This document shows positions 1 to 6,545 of a DNA stretch of 10,877 nucleotides, in pieces. This stretch comes from QQUD01 sp039029915 (GTDB lineage: Bacteria > Chloroflexota > Anaerolineae > Promineifilales > Promineifilaceae). The DNA lies in the NCBI GenBank assembly GCA_039029915.1, contig JBCCFD010000257.1, positions 1 to 10,877 of the forward strand, written 5' to 3'. The translations under genes were made by a program, and so were the position numbers. The notes below the pieces were generated by a model. It ran no database searches. It saw only the letters and a list, made by a program, of their open reading frames with translations, and was not told the DNA's origin. The stretch's first letter is position 1. The number at the start of each line of letters is the position of its first letter.

Positions 1-608
1 CCCAGCTTCATATTCCCCTCGCCTATTGCGCCTTGATTTGAATCAGACATGCGCAGAAATGCGATTCGTTCGCCTAAGCGTCCCATTTGCCCGGCCCCGT
101 CTTGCTCTTCAATTTGCAGATCAAAAGTGCCAAGCTCAACTTTAACATTTGGCCTGCCCACTTGCTCAATAAACGCTTCAGCGTCGCTGAGCGTGTTGAG
201 CAAGGTGGTTTCAAACCGATGCGCGACTTTAACCACAATATTGATCTTTTTAGACACGGCCGTATCGGCCATCTGCTGCACATCGGTCACAAACTGCTGG
301 GCTTGCGCGGCGGTGGTGGGTTCAAACTGAAGCGGATTCGGAATGACAACAAATTGGCAGCGCTGGCCCTGACACCAATCCAGTGTCAATTCAAAATTCT
401 CCGGCATCTGGCCAAACCCATAATCAGCGGCTTCAATACCAAATATCTGAAGCCCATAGAGGTTTAAATTTTTATTGTCCGGCAGTTCGCCTAATTGTTT
501 AATCACCACGCCATCTACATCGAGCTGGGCGATTTGTTCAATTGAATCAGCTAGAGGCGTGTTGCTATAAACGGCCGTGTTGACCCCTAATTTTGGTCTT
601 GAAAACAT
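1..608 (-). CDS. Sugar phosphate isomerase/epimerase-like TIM barrel protein, partial (C-terminus off the left edge)
   Basis: About 203 residues are visible, of roughly 280-290 usual in the xylose-isomerase-like (AP endonuclease 2) family. The ATG at 608-606 is supported by an AAGGAA ribosome binding site at 620-615, six bases upstream. Two segments match the D-tagatose/D-psicose 3-epimerase pattern: residues 157-168 (VELGTFDLQIEE, compare LDTFHMNIEE) and 184-198 (FLRMSDSNQGAIGEG, compare HVHIADSNRxxPGxG). Residues 127-139 (KVAHRFETTLLNT) match the EPLNRxET stretch. In these alignments the metal ligands Glu, Asp and His become Lys127, Gly160 and Arg186, so ordinary metal-dependent epimerisation is doubtful. 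The fourth ligand lies beyond the window. The gene starts 33 bases after the YfhO-like gene on the same strand, so it is probably co-transcribed. The fold call is fairly secure; the substrate and activity are unknown. Confidence 0.8.
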   Translation of the reverse strand, partial: MFSRPKLGVNTAVYSNTPLADSIEQIAQLDVDGVVIKQLGELPDNKNLNLYGLQIFGIEAADYGFGQMPENFELTLDWCQGQRCQFVVIPNPLQFEPTTAAQAQQFVTDVQQMADTAVSKKINIVVKVAHRFETTLLNTLSDAEAFIEQVGRPNVKVELGTFDLQIEEQDGAGQMGRLGERIAFLRMSDSNQGAIGEGNMKL

Positions 609-641
609 AAATAATTCCTTGTTATGGCTATTACTCTTGCA

Positions 642-3464
642 TCAGGCATATTCCGAGCGATTAAAGGCTAAGACAGTAAACGTCAGTAACAGAAAGCCTA
701 AAATCACCAATCCTACAATCGTGAGCGAACGCCCCACCACAAACGCCTGATTATCAAAAAAGAAGCGAATATCATGTGTCCCAGCCTCAATTTCGATGGC
801 TCGGGTGAGCTGATCTGGCTGCTCAATCGACACCTCGGTGCCATCAACAGTTGCCACCCAACCTGGATAGTAGGTATCTGAAAAGTAGAGCGTCGTTTCT
901 TCATCGGTGACTACGCGAATAGAAACCGCTTCAAAATCAAAAGCCTGAATTTCAACGGTCGCGTCAGTCGCTCCCGAAACGACCCAAACGCGCGGTTTGA
1001 CATCTAAGTTTTCGTAGATTTTGACATCGCCCGAATGAATCAGCCGATATTGACCAAGCACCAGGGCGTGGAACGTCCCTGTCTCGCTATTAAATAATGA
1101 AACCCCTTGAATGATTAGGGGATCGACGGCTTGCAAAACGGCCGTTTCTAACGCCCCGATGTCTTCCCAAGAATACTGCCACAAAACGTCACTAATCTGC
1201 TCAGCCTCAACAGTCTGTTCATTTCCAGACGCAAGCTGCATCGTAAGCACAGGTGACGATTGGGCAGCTGAGGCAATCAGCAGCCGATTCGCCTCAAAGT
1301 CAGGCAAGTGGCCCACCTCAACCGATTGTCCAGCTTCCAACTGAACGGGGTGCTGCATATCAAAAAAAGCGTTTTGCGTTGCCGTTACATCAAGCCACAC
1401 ATCCCCCGTTTTATCAGTGATGACGTACTGCACGTTGTACCGATCGAGCCACTCTGCCTCAGGAACGGCCGTTAAATACTCACGTAAACGGCCGTCTGTC
1501 GTTACTTGGCCATCGATTAAATCCGCCACCAGTTCACTGTAGCTGCGCAGCGGCAGCACCCCTCCGTCAAACCCATCGACCGTTGCTAAGCCAAAGGTCA
1601 TCGCTAAATTAGGGCCAATTATCTCTTTTTGCTTGATGGCCACGATATAATCCTGCCAGCCAATTGGAGTTAGCTGATCATCATAGATCGTCGCCAGTTC
1701 CCCCATATCCCCCGGATCAAACTGGATATTGGACAGGCTCAAAATGCGCCCGGGAATTTCATTACAGCTTGGTGATGGTTGACAAGAAACGGCCGTTTGT
1801 AGCCGACTCACCGCTGGCCGAATATCAAAATACGCCTCTGGCGTGGTCAAATTCAGGTGATAAGGTTGCGTCCGACTCCCCCAAAATAGCAGCCCAACCA
1901 TAATCAGACTAATCCACAGCGGATTGCGCACCCGCCCCGGCAAAATAACAAACTTGAGTCTCACCGAACCGTCGTATCTAATCCGCTGACCGCTCAACCA
2001 CAAGAACACAAACCCTAATTCAAGCAACCAAATCAGCAGGGTCAACAAGCTAGGCGCTTCATAAGGCGCTTCCGGTCCTGTGGCTACAAAAACGGACAAA
2101 ATTGTGGCGATGGTGCTCCACAAAATAAGCCCAATCAGCAGATAAACGCCAATGCGCAACGGCCGTTCCATGTGCCACAGCGTCTCTCGAGCCCGTTCAG
2201 GTACCTCTCGCCAAGACAAGGTGCGCAGCAAAAAGCGATCCTGCACAATTTGCCAGCCAAGGCCAGCCAGCAAGGCCACACCAAGAGCGTACAAAATCAT
2301 AAAGCGGGCCGGCACCCGGAACAGGTTAAACCCCGGCAGTCGCATAATCAGCCAGTTGAGCGGGTTAAACTGCCCCAGTCCAAAAAACAACCCAACCGCA
2401 ATCAGGCTAATCGCAGGTGTGACACCGCGCCAGCGTCGCCACTGCCAGCCGCCAATCACAGCCAAAATGAGAGCCGACCCCGGCACAAAAGCGGTATATT
2501 CGGTAAACAAAGATTGATTGATAGCAGGGAGCAAGGAACGCGTTAGCAACAGTGGATGGAGCGAAAAGGAGAGCACTTCGTTGATGGTTAAGCCACCAAA
2601 ACGGCTCGAAAGCTGTGACAGTTGATAAGTTGGCAAGAACTGTACGGCCGTGACCAAGCCCGCTAATCCACCCCCAATGACAAAAGCAAAAGGAATTCTG
2701 GCTCGGAACCGAAAATAGGAGAAGCGAAACAGCAGGCCATCTTCCGTATTGACGTTGAGATGATAGTTAAGCAGCTTCGCAATGCTCCAAACCAGAACTA
2801 ACACGATGCTGATAAACACGGTTTGGGTGTGACCCGCTAAAAATTGGAGTGAAAAAAGCAGGGTCAACCCCACGGCCGTTTTTGCCACGACAATAAAGGT
2901 TGAGCTGACTTTCTCGTCTCCGGCAAAGGTTAGCATCACCAAATACCAAGGCAGCCAGGCTAGACCCTGCATCTGGTTAATATGCTCGATTTGGGCGGTG
3001 TAATAGCCCCCAAAGGCAAAAAGAACGGCCGTTAACAAAGCACCCTGCCGCTCAAGCCCTAAAGCCCGTTCCCCAGCCAGGTAGGCACCCCATGCGGCGA
3101 TAAAAATATGCAGCACGATAGACGTCTTGACCGCATACGGCGTCTCAAAAAGCAGCCAAACGGGCCAGTTTAGCGGATAGAAAAAGCCAACTTGGCTATT
3201 TGCCAGAAATGGTGCCCCCATAAAAATGTATGGATTCCACAGCGGCACCCGCCCCGCCTGCAGCGCCTCGGCCGCCATCTCCCAGTATGGGTAAAAATAT
3301 AAAAACGTATCCCCTCGTGCCAAAATCAGATTGCTAAAGATCATCTTGTTAAAAAACAGAAGCAGCAATCCTAAGAGCAGCCCACTGTTAATCATCCAGG
3401 GCGGCAGTCGGTAGTAAAAATATTGGAGTCGTTTAACGGCCGTTTCTGACCAGGTGTCGTTCAT
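642..3464 (-). CDS. YfhO family membrane protein (GT-C-like), 940 aa
   Basis: A 940-residue polytopic membrane protein. Residues 24-44 form the first membrane helix. Residues 50-100 then carry the YfhO signature: ARGD (Asp52), YPYW, GRVPLWNPYIFMGAP (71-85) and a following YPLNW. An acidic residue in the first outer loop is typical of GT-C glycosyltransferases. Many further hydrophobic helices follow in the first half. A long soluble domain follows, and the C-terminus has the family hallmark YYPGWVATVDG, a beta-rich stretch ending in AGTHDIRFFF, and a final membrane helix. YfhO relatives are implicated in glycosylation of cell-wall polymers such as lipoteichoic acid; the substrate here is not evident. 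The ATG at 3464 has no clear Shine-Dalgarno sequence. The gene lies between a PMT-like glycosyltransferase and an epimerase-like gene. It contains nine ACGGCCGT palindromes, most of them read as Thr-Ala-Val. Confidence 0.88.
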   Translation of the reverse strand: MNDTWSETAVKRLQYFYYRLPPWMINSGLLLGLLLLFFNKMIFSNLILARGDTFLYFYPYWEMAAEALQAGRVPLWNPYIFMGAPFLANSQVGFFYPLNWPVWLLFETPYAVKTSIVLHIFIAAWGAYLAGERALGLERQGALLTAVLFAFGGYYTAQIEHINQMQGLAWLPWYLVMLTFAGDEKVSSTFIVVAKTAVGLTLLFSLQFLAGHTQTVFISIVLVLVWSIAKLLNYHLNVNTEDGLLFRFSYFRFRARIPFAFVIGGGLAGLVTAVQFLPTYQLSQLSSRFGGLTINEVLSFSLHPLLLTRSLLPAINQSLFTEYTAFVPGSALILAVIGGWQWRRWRGVTPAISLIAVGLFFGLGQFNPLNWLIMRLPGFNLFRVPARFMILYALGVALLAGLGWQIVQDRFLLRTLSWREVPERARETLWHMERPLRIGVYLLIGLILWSTIATILSVFVATGPEAPYEAPSLLTLLIWLLELGFVFLWLSGQRIRYDGSVRLKFVILPGRVRNPLWISLIMVGLLFWGSRTQPYHLNLTTPEAYFDIRPAVSRLQTAVSCQPSPSCNEIPGRILSLSNIQFDPGDMGELATIYDDQLTPIGWQDYIVAIKQKEIIGPNLAMTFGLATVDGFDGGVLPLRSYSELVADLIDGQVTTDGRLREYLTAVPEAEWLDRYNVQYVITDKTGDVWLDVTATQNAFFDMQHPVQLEAGQSVEVGHLPDFEANRLLIASAAQSSPVLTMQLASGNEQTVEAEQISDVLWQYSWEDIGALETAVLQAVDPLIIQGVSLFNSETGTFHALVLGQYRLIHSGDVKIYENLDVKPRVWVVSGATDATVEIQAFDFEAVSIRVVTDEETTLYFSDTYYPGWVATVDGTEVSIEQPDQLTRAIEIEAGTHDIRFFFDNQAFVVGRSLTIVGLVILGFLLLTFTVLAFNRSEYA

Positions 3465-3473
3465 AGTTGTATC

Positions 3474-3494
3474 AGGTGTTAGGTGTTAGGTGTT
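3474..3494. repeat. Heptanucleotide tandem repeat, 3 x AGGTGTT
   Basis: Three perfect copies of a 7-bp unit stand immediately upstream of the YfhO-like gene. They lie in the 123-bp gap between it and the glycosyltransferase gene, where they occupy the region expected to hold the YfhO ribosome binding site. Confidence 0.9.
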
Positions 3495-3523
3495 GCAAAG
3501 TTGCAGAGTTGCAAGGTTGCAAG
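3492..3523. repeat. Octanucleotide tandem array, 4 x GTTGCARR
   Basis: Four consecutive 8-bp units read GTTGCAAA, GTTGCAGA, GTTGCAAG and GTTGCAAG. They abut the heptamer array and overlap its last three bases. No gene is supported in this gap (3465-3587), although short open frames cross it. Confidence 0.85.
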
Positions 3524-3587
3524 GCAGAAAGGTGGTCATTATCTCGAACTTCATCAAATACCTCCCTTCATTCTCAACACTCTATCC

Positions 3588-5072
3588 TTATTCCTCTAGC
3601 TCTATACGATACAAAATAATATCGGATTCACCGGCAATTGGCACTTGTTGCAGCAGATATCCAGCATCGTCTAATGCTGATTCAACAGGGAGACTGCGAG
3701 CATCATTCGGCAAGGCGAGATAGCGGACTGCGTTTTCTTCGTAAAAACCGTTTAAATCAATAACCAACTCATCTTCATCAGGGAACCAGTTAAGGTGTAC
3801 TTTCTTATCAAACAGGTGATAACGCCAGTGCCAACTGTACCAATGATCGTACAAAACGGTGCCGTAAGGCTCATCGGCCAGAGAGTTTGCCACGACCCCC
3901 ACCCCGCTATCCGCAAACGGACGCGCCCCAATCGGAAAACGGCCGTTCATCCCCCCAACCGCACCCGGCACCAACACCCCAATAACCAATAACCAATAAC
4001 CAATCCGCCAATTTGGCTGAACTTTAATCTGATGAAACACTCCCGCCAGCAACACGGCCGTTAACGGCACCAGCGGCAAAAAATACCGATCCCATACCGG
4101 AATATCGAGAAAAAGATGCAAGGCAGAATAGCCAAAGATGAAGGCAAAAAGGTGGAGAACATATTTAACACAAAGGCTCGAAGAACTCAAAGAAACAAAA
4201 GAAAGCTTTTTTCTTTCTTTTCCGCCCTTACACCCTTTGTGTCTTTGTGTTAAAAACCCAATCACCAACACCCCAACCACCCAATAACTCACCACATACT
4301 GCCCCAGCTTCCCCCACTCAACGAATCGGTTCCCCAATTCTGCCCACTCAACCAGCCCAAACCCGCCTACATTATCAACCTGCGCAGAAATGAGGGTTAA
4401 ACGGCCGTTTCGCACCAGTTCCCATCCCCAACCCACCAGCAACAGCGGCAAAAAGCCCCTCAGCCATGCCAACCAATTTCTCCTCCGCCATTTGATTAAC
4501 AGACCAGTTGCCAAAATCAGCGGCAAGAAAAGCCACGCTTGGTGCTTCGTTAAAATGGAAAGGCCGAAGAAGAGACCGCAGAGAAACGGGGATTGGGGAT
4601 TGGGGATCGGGGATCGGAGGTTTGCCCACAAAAGTTGCAAAGCAACGGCCGCAAACAGAAACGTCGTCAATAGAGGATCAGTAAAGGCGCTGGCACTGAA
4701 TTGGATGTGCATGGGGGAAAACGCTACAAGGGCAGCGGCGAACACGGTCGTTTCCCAGCGTCGAAGCAGTCTCCACACCACAACCCCCACCAGCGGCACC
4801 AGCACAATTGAGGCGATATAGTTTGGTAGCCGCGCCGCCCACTCAACAGGCCCCTGAAACGGATAAAACAGCGCCTGCAGGTAAAACAGCAGCGGTGGCT
4901 TATCTACCGCCTGCGTCAGCAACAGCGGATCCCGCCACACCGCAATATGCCGTGCCCAGCTGCCAAACAGCGCCTCATCCGCGTGAAAGTCGTTGATAAA
5001 CAGGGCGCGGGTGCGCAACACGGCCGTTAATAACGTCACACCCACCAGTGCAAAACGAAATCTCATTGACAT
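3588..5072 (-). CDS. Glycosyltransferase family 39 / PMT_2-like integral membrane protein
   Basis: About 494 residues from the ATG at 5072. The frame stays open to a TTG at 5090, and a second ATG at 5066 is possible; none has a clear Shine-Dalgarno sequence, so the start is uncertain by a few codons. After the first membrane helix comes a loop with HADEALF (Asp32-Glu33), the acidic pair expected to bind the catalytic metal or donor in PMT/ArnT-type GT-C enzymes. It is followed by DKPPLLFY (57-64) and a later ARLPNY. These motifs with about ten further hydrophobic segments are characteristic of dolichyl/undecaprenyl-phosphate-sugar glycosyltransferases acting on the outer face of the membrane. 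The family call is firm; donor and acceptor are unknown. A basic and serine-rich loop around residues 273-304 is encoded by an inserted repeat (4164-4254), and two heptamer arrays also lie in frame. It is probably the first gene of the leftward cluster. Confidence 0.87.
   Translation of the reverse strand: MSMRFRFALVGVTLLTAVLRTRALFINDFHADEALFGSWARHIAVWRDPLLLTQAVDKPPLLFYLQALFYPFQGPVEWAARLPNYIASIVLVPLVGVVVWRLLRRWETTVFAAALVAFSPMHIQFSASAFTDPLLTTFLFAAVALQLLWANLRSPIPNPQSPFLCGLFFGLSILTKHQAWLFLPLILATGLLIKWRRRNWLAWLRGFLPLLLVGWGWELVRNGRLTLISAQVDNVGGFGLVEWAELGNRFVEWGKLGQYVVSYWVVGVLVIGFLTQRHKGCKGGKERKKLSFVSLSSSSLCVKYVLHLFAFIFGYSALHLFLDIPVWDRYFLPLVPLTAVLLAGVFHQIKVQPNWRIGYWLLVIGVLVPGAVGGMNGRFPIGARPFADSGVGVVANSLADEPYGTVLYDHWYSWHWRYHLFDKKVHLNWFPDEDELVIDLNGFYEENAVRYLALPNDARSLPVESALDDAGYLLQQVPIAGESDIILYRIELEE
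3981..4004. repeat. Heptanucleotide repeat inside the glycosyltransferase gene, (AATAACC) x 3.4
   Basis: Three perfect AATAACC units plus AAT lie within the coding sequence. Read on the minus strand they encode part of a hydrophobic segment (GYWLLVIG). The unit length is not a multiple of three, so a single-unit gain or loss would shift the frame. Confidence 0.9.
4164..4254. repeat. 91-bp hairpin-forming (MITE/REP-like) element inserted in frame in the glycosyltransferase gene
   Basis: The ends are a perfect 12-bp inverted repeat, TTTAACACAAAG at 4164-4175 and CTTTGTGTTAAA at 4243-4254. A second, inner hairpin is formed by AAAAGAAAG (4197-4205) and CTTTCTTTT (4213-4221). The reading frame passes through, giving a polar Lys/Arg/Ser-rich loop (TQRHKGCKGGKERKK, then a serine run) between hydrophobic segments. 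That composition is unlike the rest of the protein. Insertion by a small non-autonomous repeat is inferred; other copies cannot be seen in this window. Confidence 0.75.
4588..4617. repeat. Heptanucleotide repeat inside the glycosyltransferase gene, 4 x GGGGAT(T/C)
   Basis: Units are GGGGATT, GGGGATT, GGGGATC and GGGGATC, plus GG. On the coding strand they give a Pro/Ser-rich loop (RSPIPNPQSP) between two membrane segments. The 28-bp length of four units is not a multiple of three. Confidence 0.88.
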
Positions 5073-5133
5073 GATTGGGAATTGTATCAAAACCAGCTGG
5101 GGTTATTTAGCTTACTCATATATTCAACCAACA

Positions 5134-5237
5134 TCAAAGCGTGAGCCTGTCGAATAACGTCAAAGATTAAGCCTGTCGAATAACGTCAAAGACTGAGCCT
5201 GTCAAATGTAGTCGAAGACTGAGCCTGTCGAAGTCTG
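5134..5237. repeat. 26-bp tandem repeat, 4 units, core GAGCCTGTCGAA
   Basis: Four units of exactly 26 bp (5134-5159, 5160-5185, 5186-5211, 5212-5237) share TCRAAG near the start and the core AGCCTGTCRAA. The last unit, GACTGAGCCTGTCGAAGTC, is itself a partial inverted repeat (GACT...AGTC). From general knowledge, a motif of this kind (CTTCGACAGGCTCAG on the other strand) recurs in intergenic regions of many bacterial genomes. There are no spacers, so it is not a CRISPR array. Confidence 0.9.
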
Positions 5238-5362
5238 GTTCACAAAAACAACCACCGCCCTAATTTTGTATCCATTTTGTACCCCTTCATAACGGGCAAT
5301 AATTTGCTTTTTAGTTTACGATTGCTTAGCATCAATAAAGCATCGTTGTTATTGCAATCTGT

Positions 5363-5368
5363 AGGAAG
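5363..5368 (+). promoter_or_regulatory. Ribosome binding site AGGAAG of the FGE-like gene
   Basis: AGGAAG lies seven bases before the ATG at 5376. It decides the start in favour of this ATG rather than the in-frame TTG at 5277, which would add 33 residues of atypical sequence. Confidence 0.75.
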
Positions 5369-5375
5369 AAGCTGT

Positions 5376-6260
5376 ATGTCTGATGAAACCAATCAAGTCG
5401 GTGACCAAATCAACAACACCAATAGCCACAATCAAAACGAGAGCGGCAATCAGCTTATTGGCAACACCGTTGGTGGCAATATCAACATCGGTGATACATA
5501 TATCGTCCAGCAGCCTGACCTCCCCACGATTGATTTGCCGTTTGAGCCCGAATTAGTTTTTGTACCGGAAGGCACCTTCTTGATGGGCACAGATGAGTAT
5601 CCAGCTGAATCTCCCTCTCACACAGTTTCATTGGCCAACTACGCCATTAGCAAATATCCAATCACGAATTTGCTTTACTTCGAATTTGTGTGCCAAACCA
5701 ATTATGATGTGCCAAACAAGCGAGATTGGTTTTTAGGCCAACCTCTCAAAAATCGGCAGGACTTACCCGTCGTTGGGGTCAGCTGGCATGATGCCTTAGC
5801 TTACTGCCACTGGCTCAGTGAACAAACGCGAAAAACGTATCGCCTACCCACAGAAGCGGAGTGGGAAAAGGCAGCGCGAGGGCCAAACGGCCGTTTATAC
5901 CCTTGGGGTAATGATTGGCGAGACAAGCAATGTAATCAAGGGAATGTGAAATTAACGGCCGTTAACGCTTACGACCATTCCTCATCCCACTACGACTGTG
6001 TCGATCTCATCGGCAATGTACAACAGTGGACCAGCACCCTATGGGGAGATGATCGCAAAGTGCCCCAATTTAGTTACCCATACCAACATGATGAACGTGA
6101 GCAAATGGAGGCAGAAGACGGCCGTTTTCGCCTGCGCCGTATTGTGCGTGGCGCAAGCTACAGCGACTCAATCGAAGCATCAAGGTTAACCAATAGACGA
6201 AGCGCCCGCCCCCAACAAACGACTTTAACCCGCGGCTTTCGCATCGTCCAAGGGCAATGA
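5376..6260 (+). CDS. FGE-sulfatase/SUMF1-domain protein lacking the catalytic cysteines, 294 aa
   Basis: The domain spans roughly residues 58-292 and shows the family landmarks in order: FVPEGTFLMG (62-71), SWHDALAYCHW starting with Trp137, RLPTEAEWEKAAR (156-168), LYPWGNDW, LIGNVQQW (211-218), IVRGASY (256-262) and RGFR ending at Arg289. In true formylglycine-generating enzymes two cysteines follow the RGGSY motif; here that stretch reads SYSDSIEAS with none, so sulfatase activation is unlikely. The fold (C-type-lectin-like) is also used for ligand binding and as a module in conflict systems. Residues 2-43 are rich in Asn, Gly and Gln with GDQINNT and VGGNINIGDTYIV repeats. Such low-complexity heads are seen on proteins encoded beside STAND/NACHT genes. 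It is co-directional with the SIR2-like gene, 285 bases upstream. A role as adaptor or effector partner is inference. It contains three ACGGCCGT palindromes. Confidence 0.85.
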   Translation: MSDETNQVGDQINNTNSHNQNESGNQLIGNTVGGNINIGDTYIVQQPDLPTIDLPFEPELVFVPEGTFLMGTDEYPAESPSHTVSLANYAISKYPITNLLYFEFVCQTNYDVPNKRDWFLGQPLKNRQDLPVVGVSWHDALAYCHWLSEQTRKTYRLPTEAEWEKAARGPNGRLYPWGNDWRDKQCNQGNVKLTAVNAYDHSSSHYDCVDLIGNVQQWTSTLWGDDRKVPQFSYPYQHDEREQMEAEDGRFRLRRIVRGASYSDSIEASRLTNRRSARPQQTTLTRGFRIVQGQ

Positions 6261-6545
6261 GACGGTGCAGTGAGTTCTTCCCAACCAGTGATGCCGATTT
6301 GTGAACGTTTCATTTAACCAAGACCTGAACATTTTTCACATCAAAAGCTGGGAAACTAAAACTCACCCCATCGTAACTGTTTGCATTACTTTAGGTAATT
6401 GGCAGAAAATTTTACAAAATAGAATCGCTACAAAAACTGCCAATTCCTCGAGGAAACCGCAAATTTTGCAAGCTGTCTTTCTCCAAAAACTTCTTGCGGT
6501 TTACCTAAATTAGACCTAGTAAATCAGAAAAGAAAAGAGAAGAAA
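6261..6545. other. Intergenic region between the FGE-like and SIR2-like genes
   Basis: 285 bases without a supported gene. A 70-codon open frame from a GTG at 6301 runs through the structured element and has no recognisable protein features. The region consists of about 130 bases of unremarkable sequence, the 120-bp symmetric element (6390-6509) and an A/G-rich leader (6519-6545) that offers only a weak Shine-Dalgarno (AAGAGAAG) for the SIR2-like gene. No terminator with a U-tract was found. Confidence 0.7.
6390..6509. repeat. 120-bp two-fold symmetric element with two 49-nt hairpins around a CCTCGAGG centre
   Basis: Ends are a perfect inverted repeat, TTTAGGTAA (6390-6398) and TTACCTAAA (6501-6509). 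The left half contains AATTGGCAG (6397-6405) paired with CTGCCAATT (6437-6445). The right half contains AAACCGCAA (6454-6462) paired with TTGCGGTTT (6494-6502). Each hairpin has a 9-bp stem and a 31-base loop. Between them sits the 8-bp palindrome CCTCGAGG (6446-6453). The left half and the reverse complement of the right half match at about 38 of 60 positions by hand count, and stem bases that differ between halves change on both sides. It could be a pair of inverted REP/MITE-like units, a structured RNA in the SIR2 leader, or a recognition site. I do not recognise it. Confidence 0.85.

Larger units (their letters stand above)
5073..5375. other. Divergent intergenic region between the leftward glycan genes and the rightward FGE-like gene
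   Basis: About 300 bases with no supported gene. It must hold the promoters of both divergent units, but I see no convincing -35/-10 pair. Its main content is a 26-bp tandem repeat (5134-5237). The open frame upstream of the FGE-like ATG extends back to a TTG at 5277, but it is not preferred because the ATG at 5376 has a good ribosome binding site. Confidence 0.75.
256..6125. repeat. Dispersed iterated palindrome ACGGCCGT (18 copies)
   Basis: Exact copies start at 256, 571, 1138, 1465, 1488, 1789, 2159, 2644, 2872, 3025, 3436, 3939, 4054, 4401, 5020, 5887, 5955 and 6118. Many extend to AACGGCCGTT or longer. All lie inside genes, on both gene strands, and in different reading frames (Thr-Ala-Val, Asn/Asp-Gly-Arg, Arg-Pro). 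A random 8-mer would be expected about 0.17 times in this length. No copy occurs after 6125. Confidence 0.92.

Noticed and set aside
4197..4221. Intrinsic terminator hairpin
   Set aside because: The stem is A/T-rich, lies inside the glycosyltransferase reading frame and is better explained as the inner arm of the 91-bp repeat.
5134..5237. CRISPR array
   Set aside because: The 26-bp units are directly adjacent with no spacers, and no cas genes are present.
5277..5375. N-terminal extension of the FGE-like protein from a TTG codon
   Set aside because: The ATG at 5376 has a well-spaced AGGAAG, and the extension has no family similarity.
6147..6257. Variable region of a diversity-generating retroelement in the FGE/C-type-lectin fold
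   Set aside because: The fold and C-terminal position fit, but there is no template repeat, no reverse transcriptase in the window and no marked excess of AAC codons.
6390..6509. Integron attC site or tRNA cloverleaf
   Set aside because: The ends do not show the RYYYAAC/GTTRRRY core boxes, no integrase is nearby, and there is no anticodon arm, T-loop or CCA-like pattern.
6301..6513. Small protein gene of 70 codons upstream of the SIR2-like gene
   Set aside because: It begins with GTG without a ribosome binding site, crosses the whole structured element and has no protein-like pattern.
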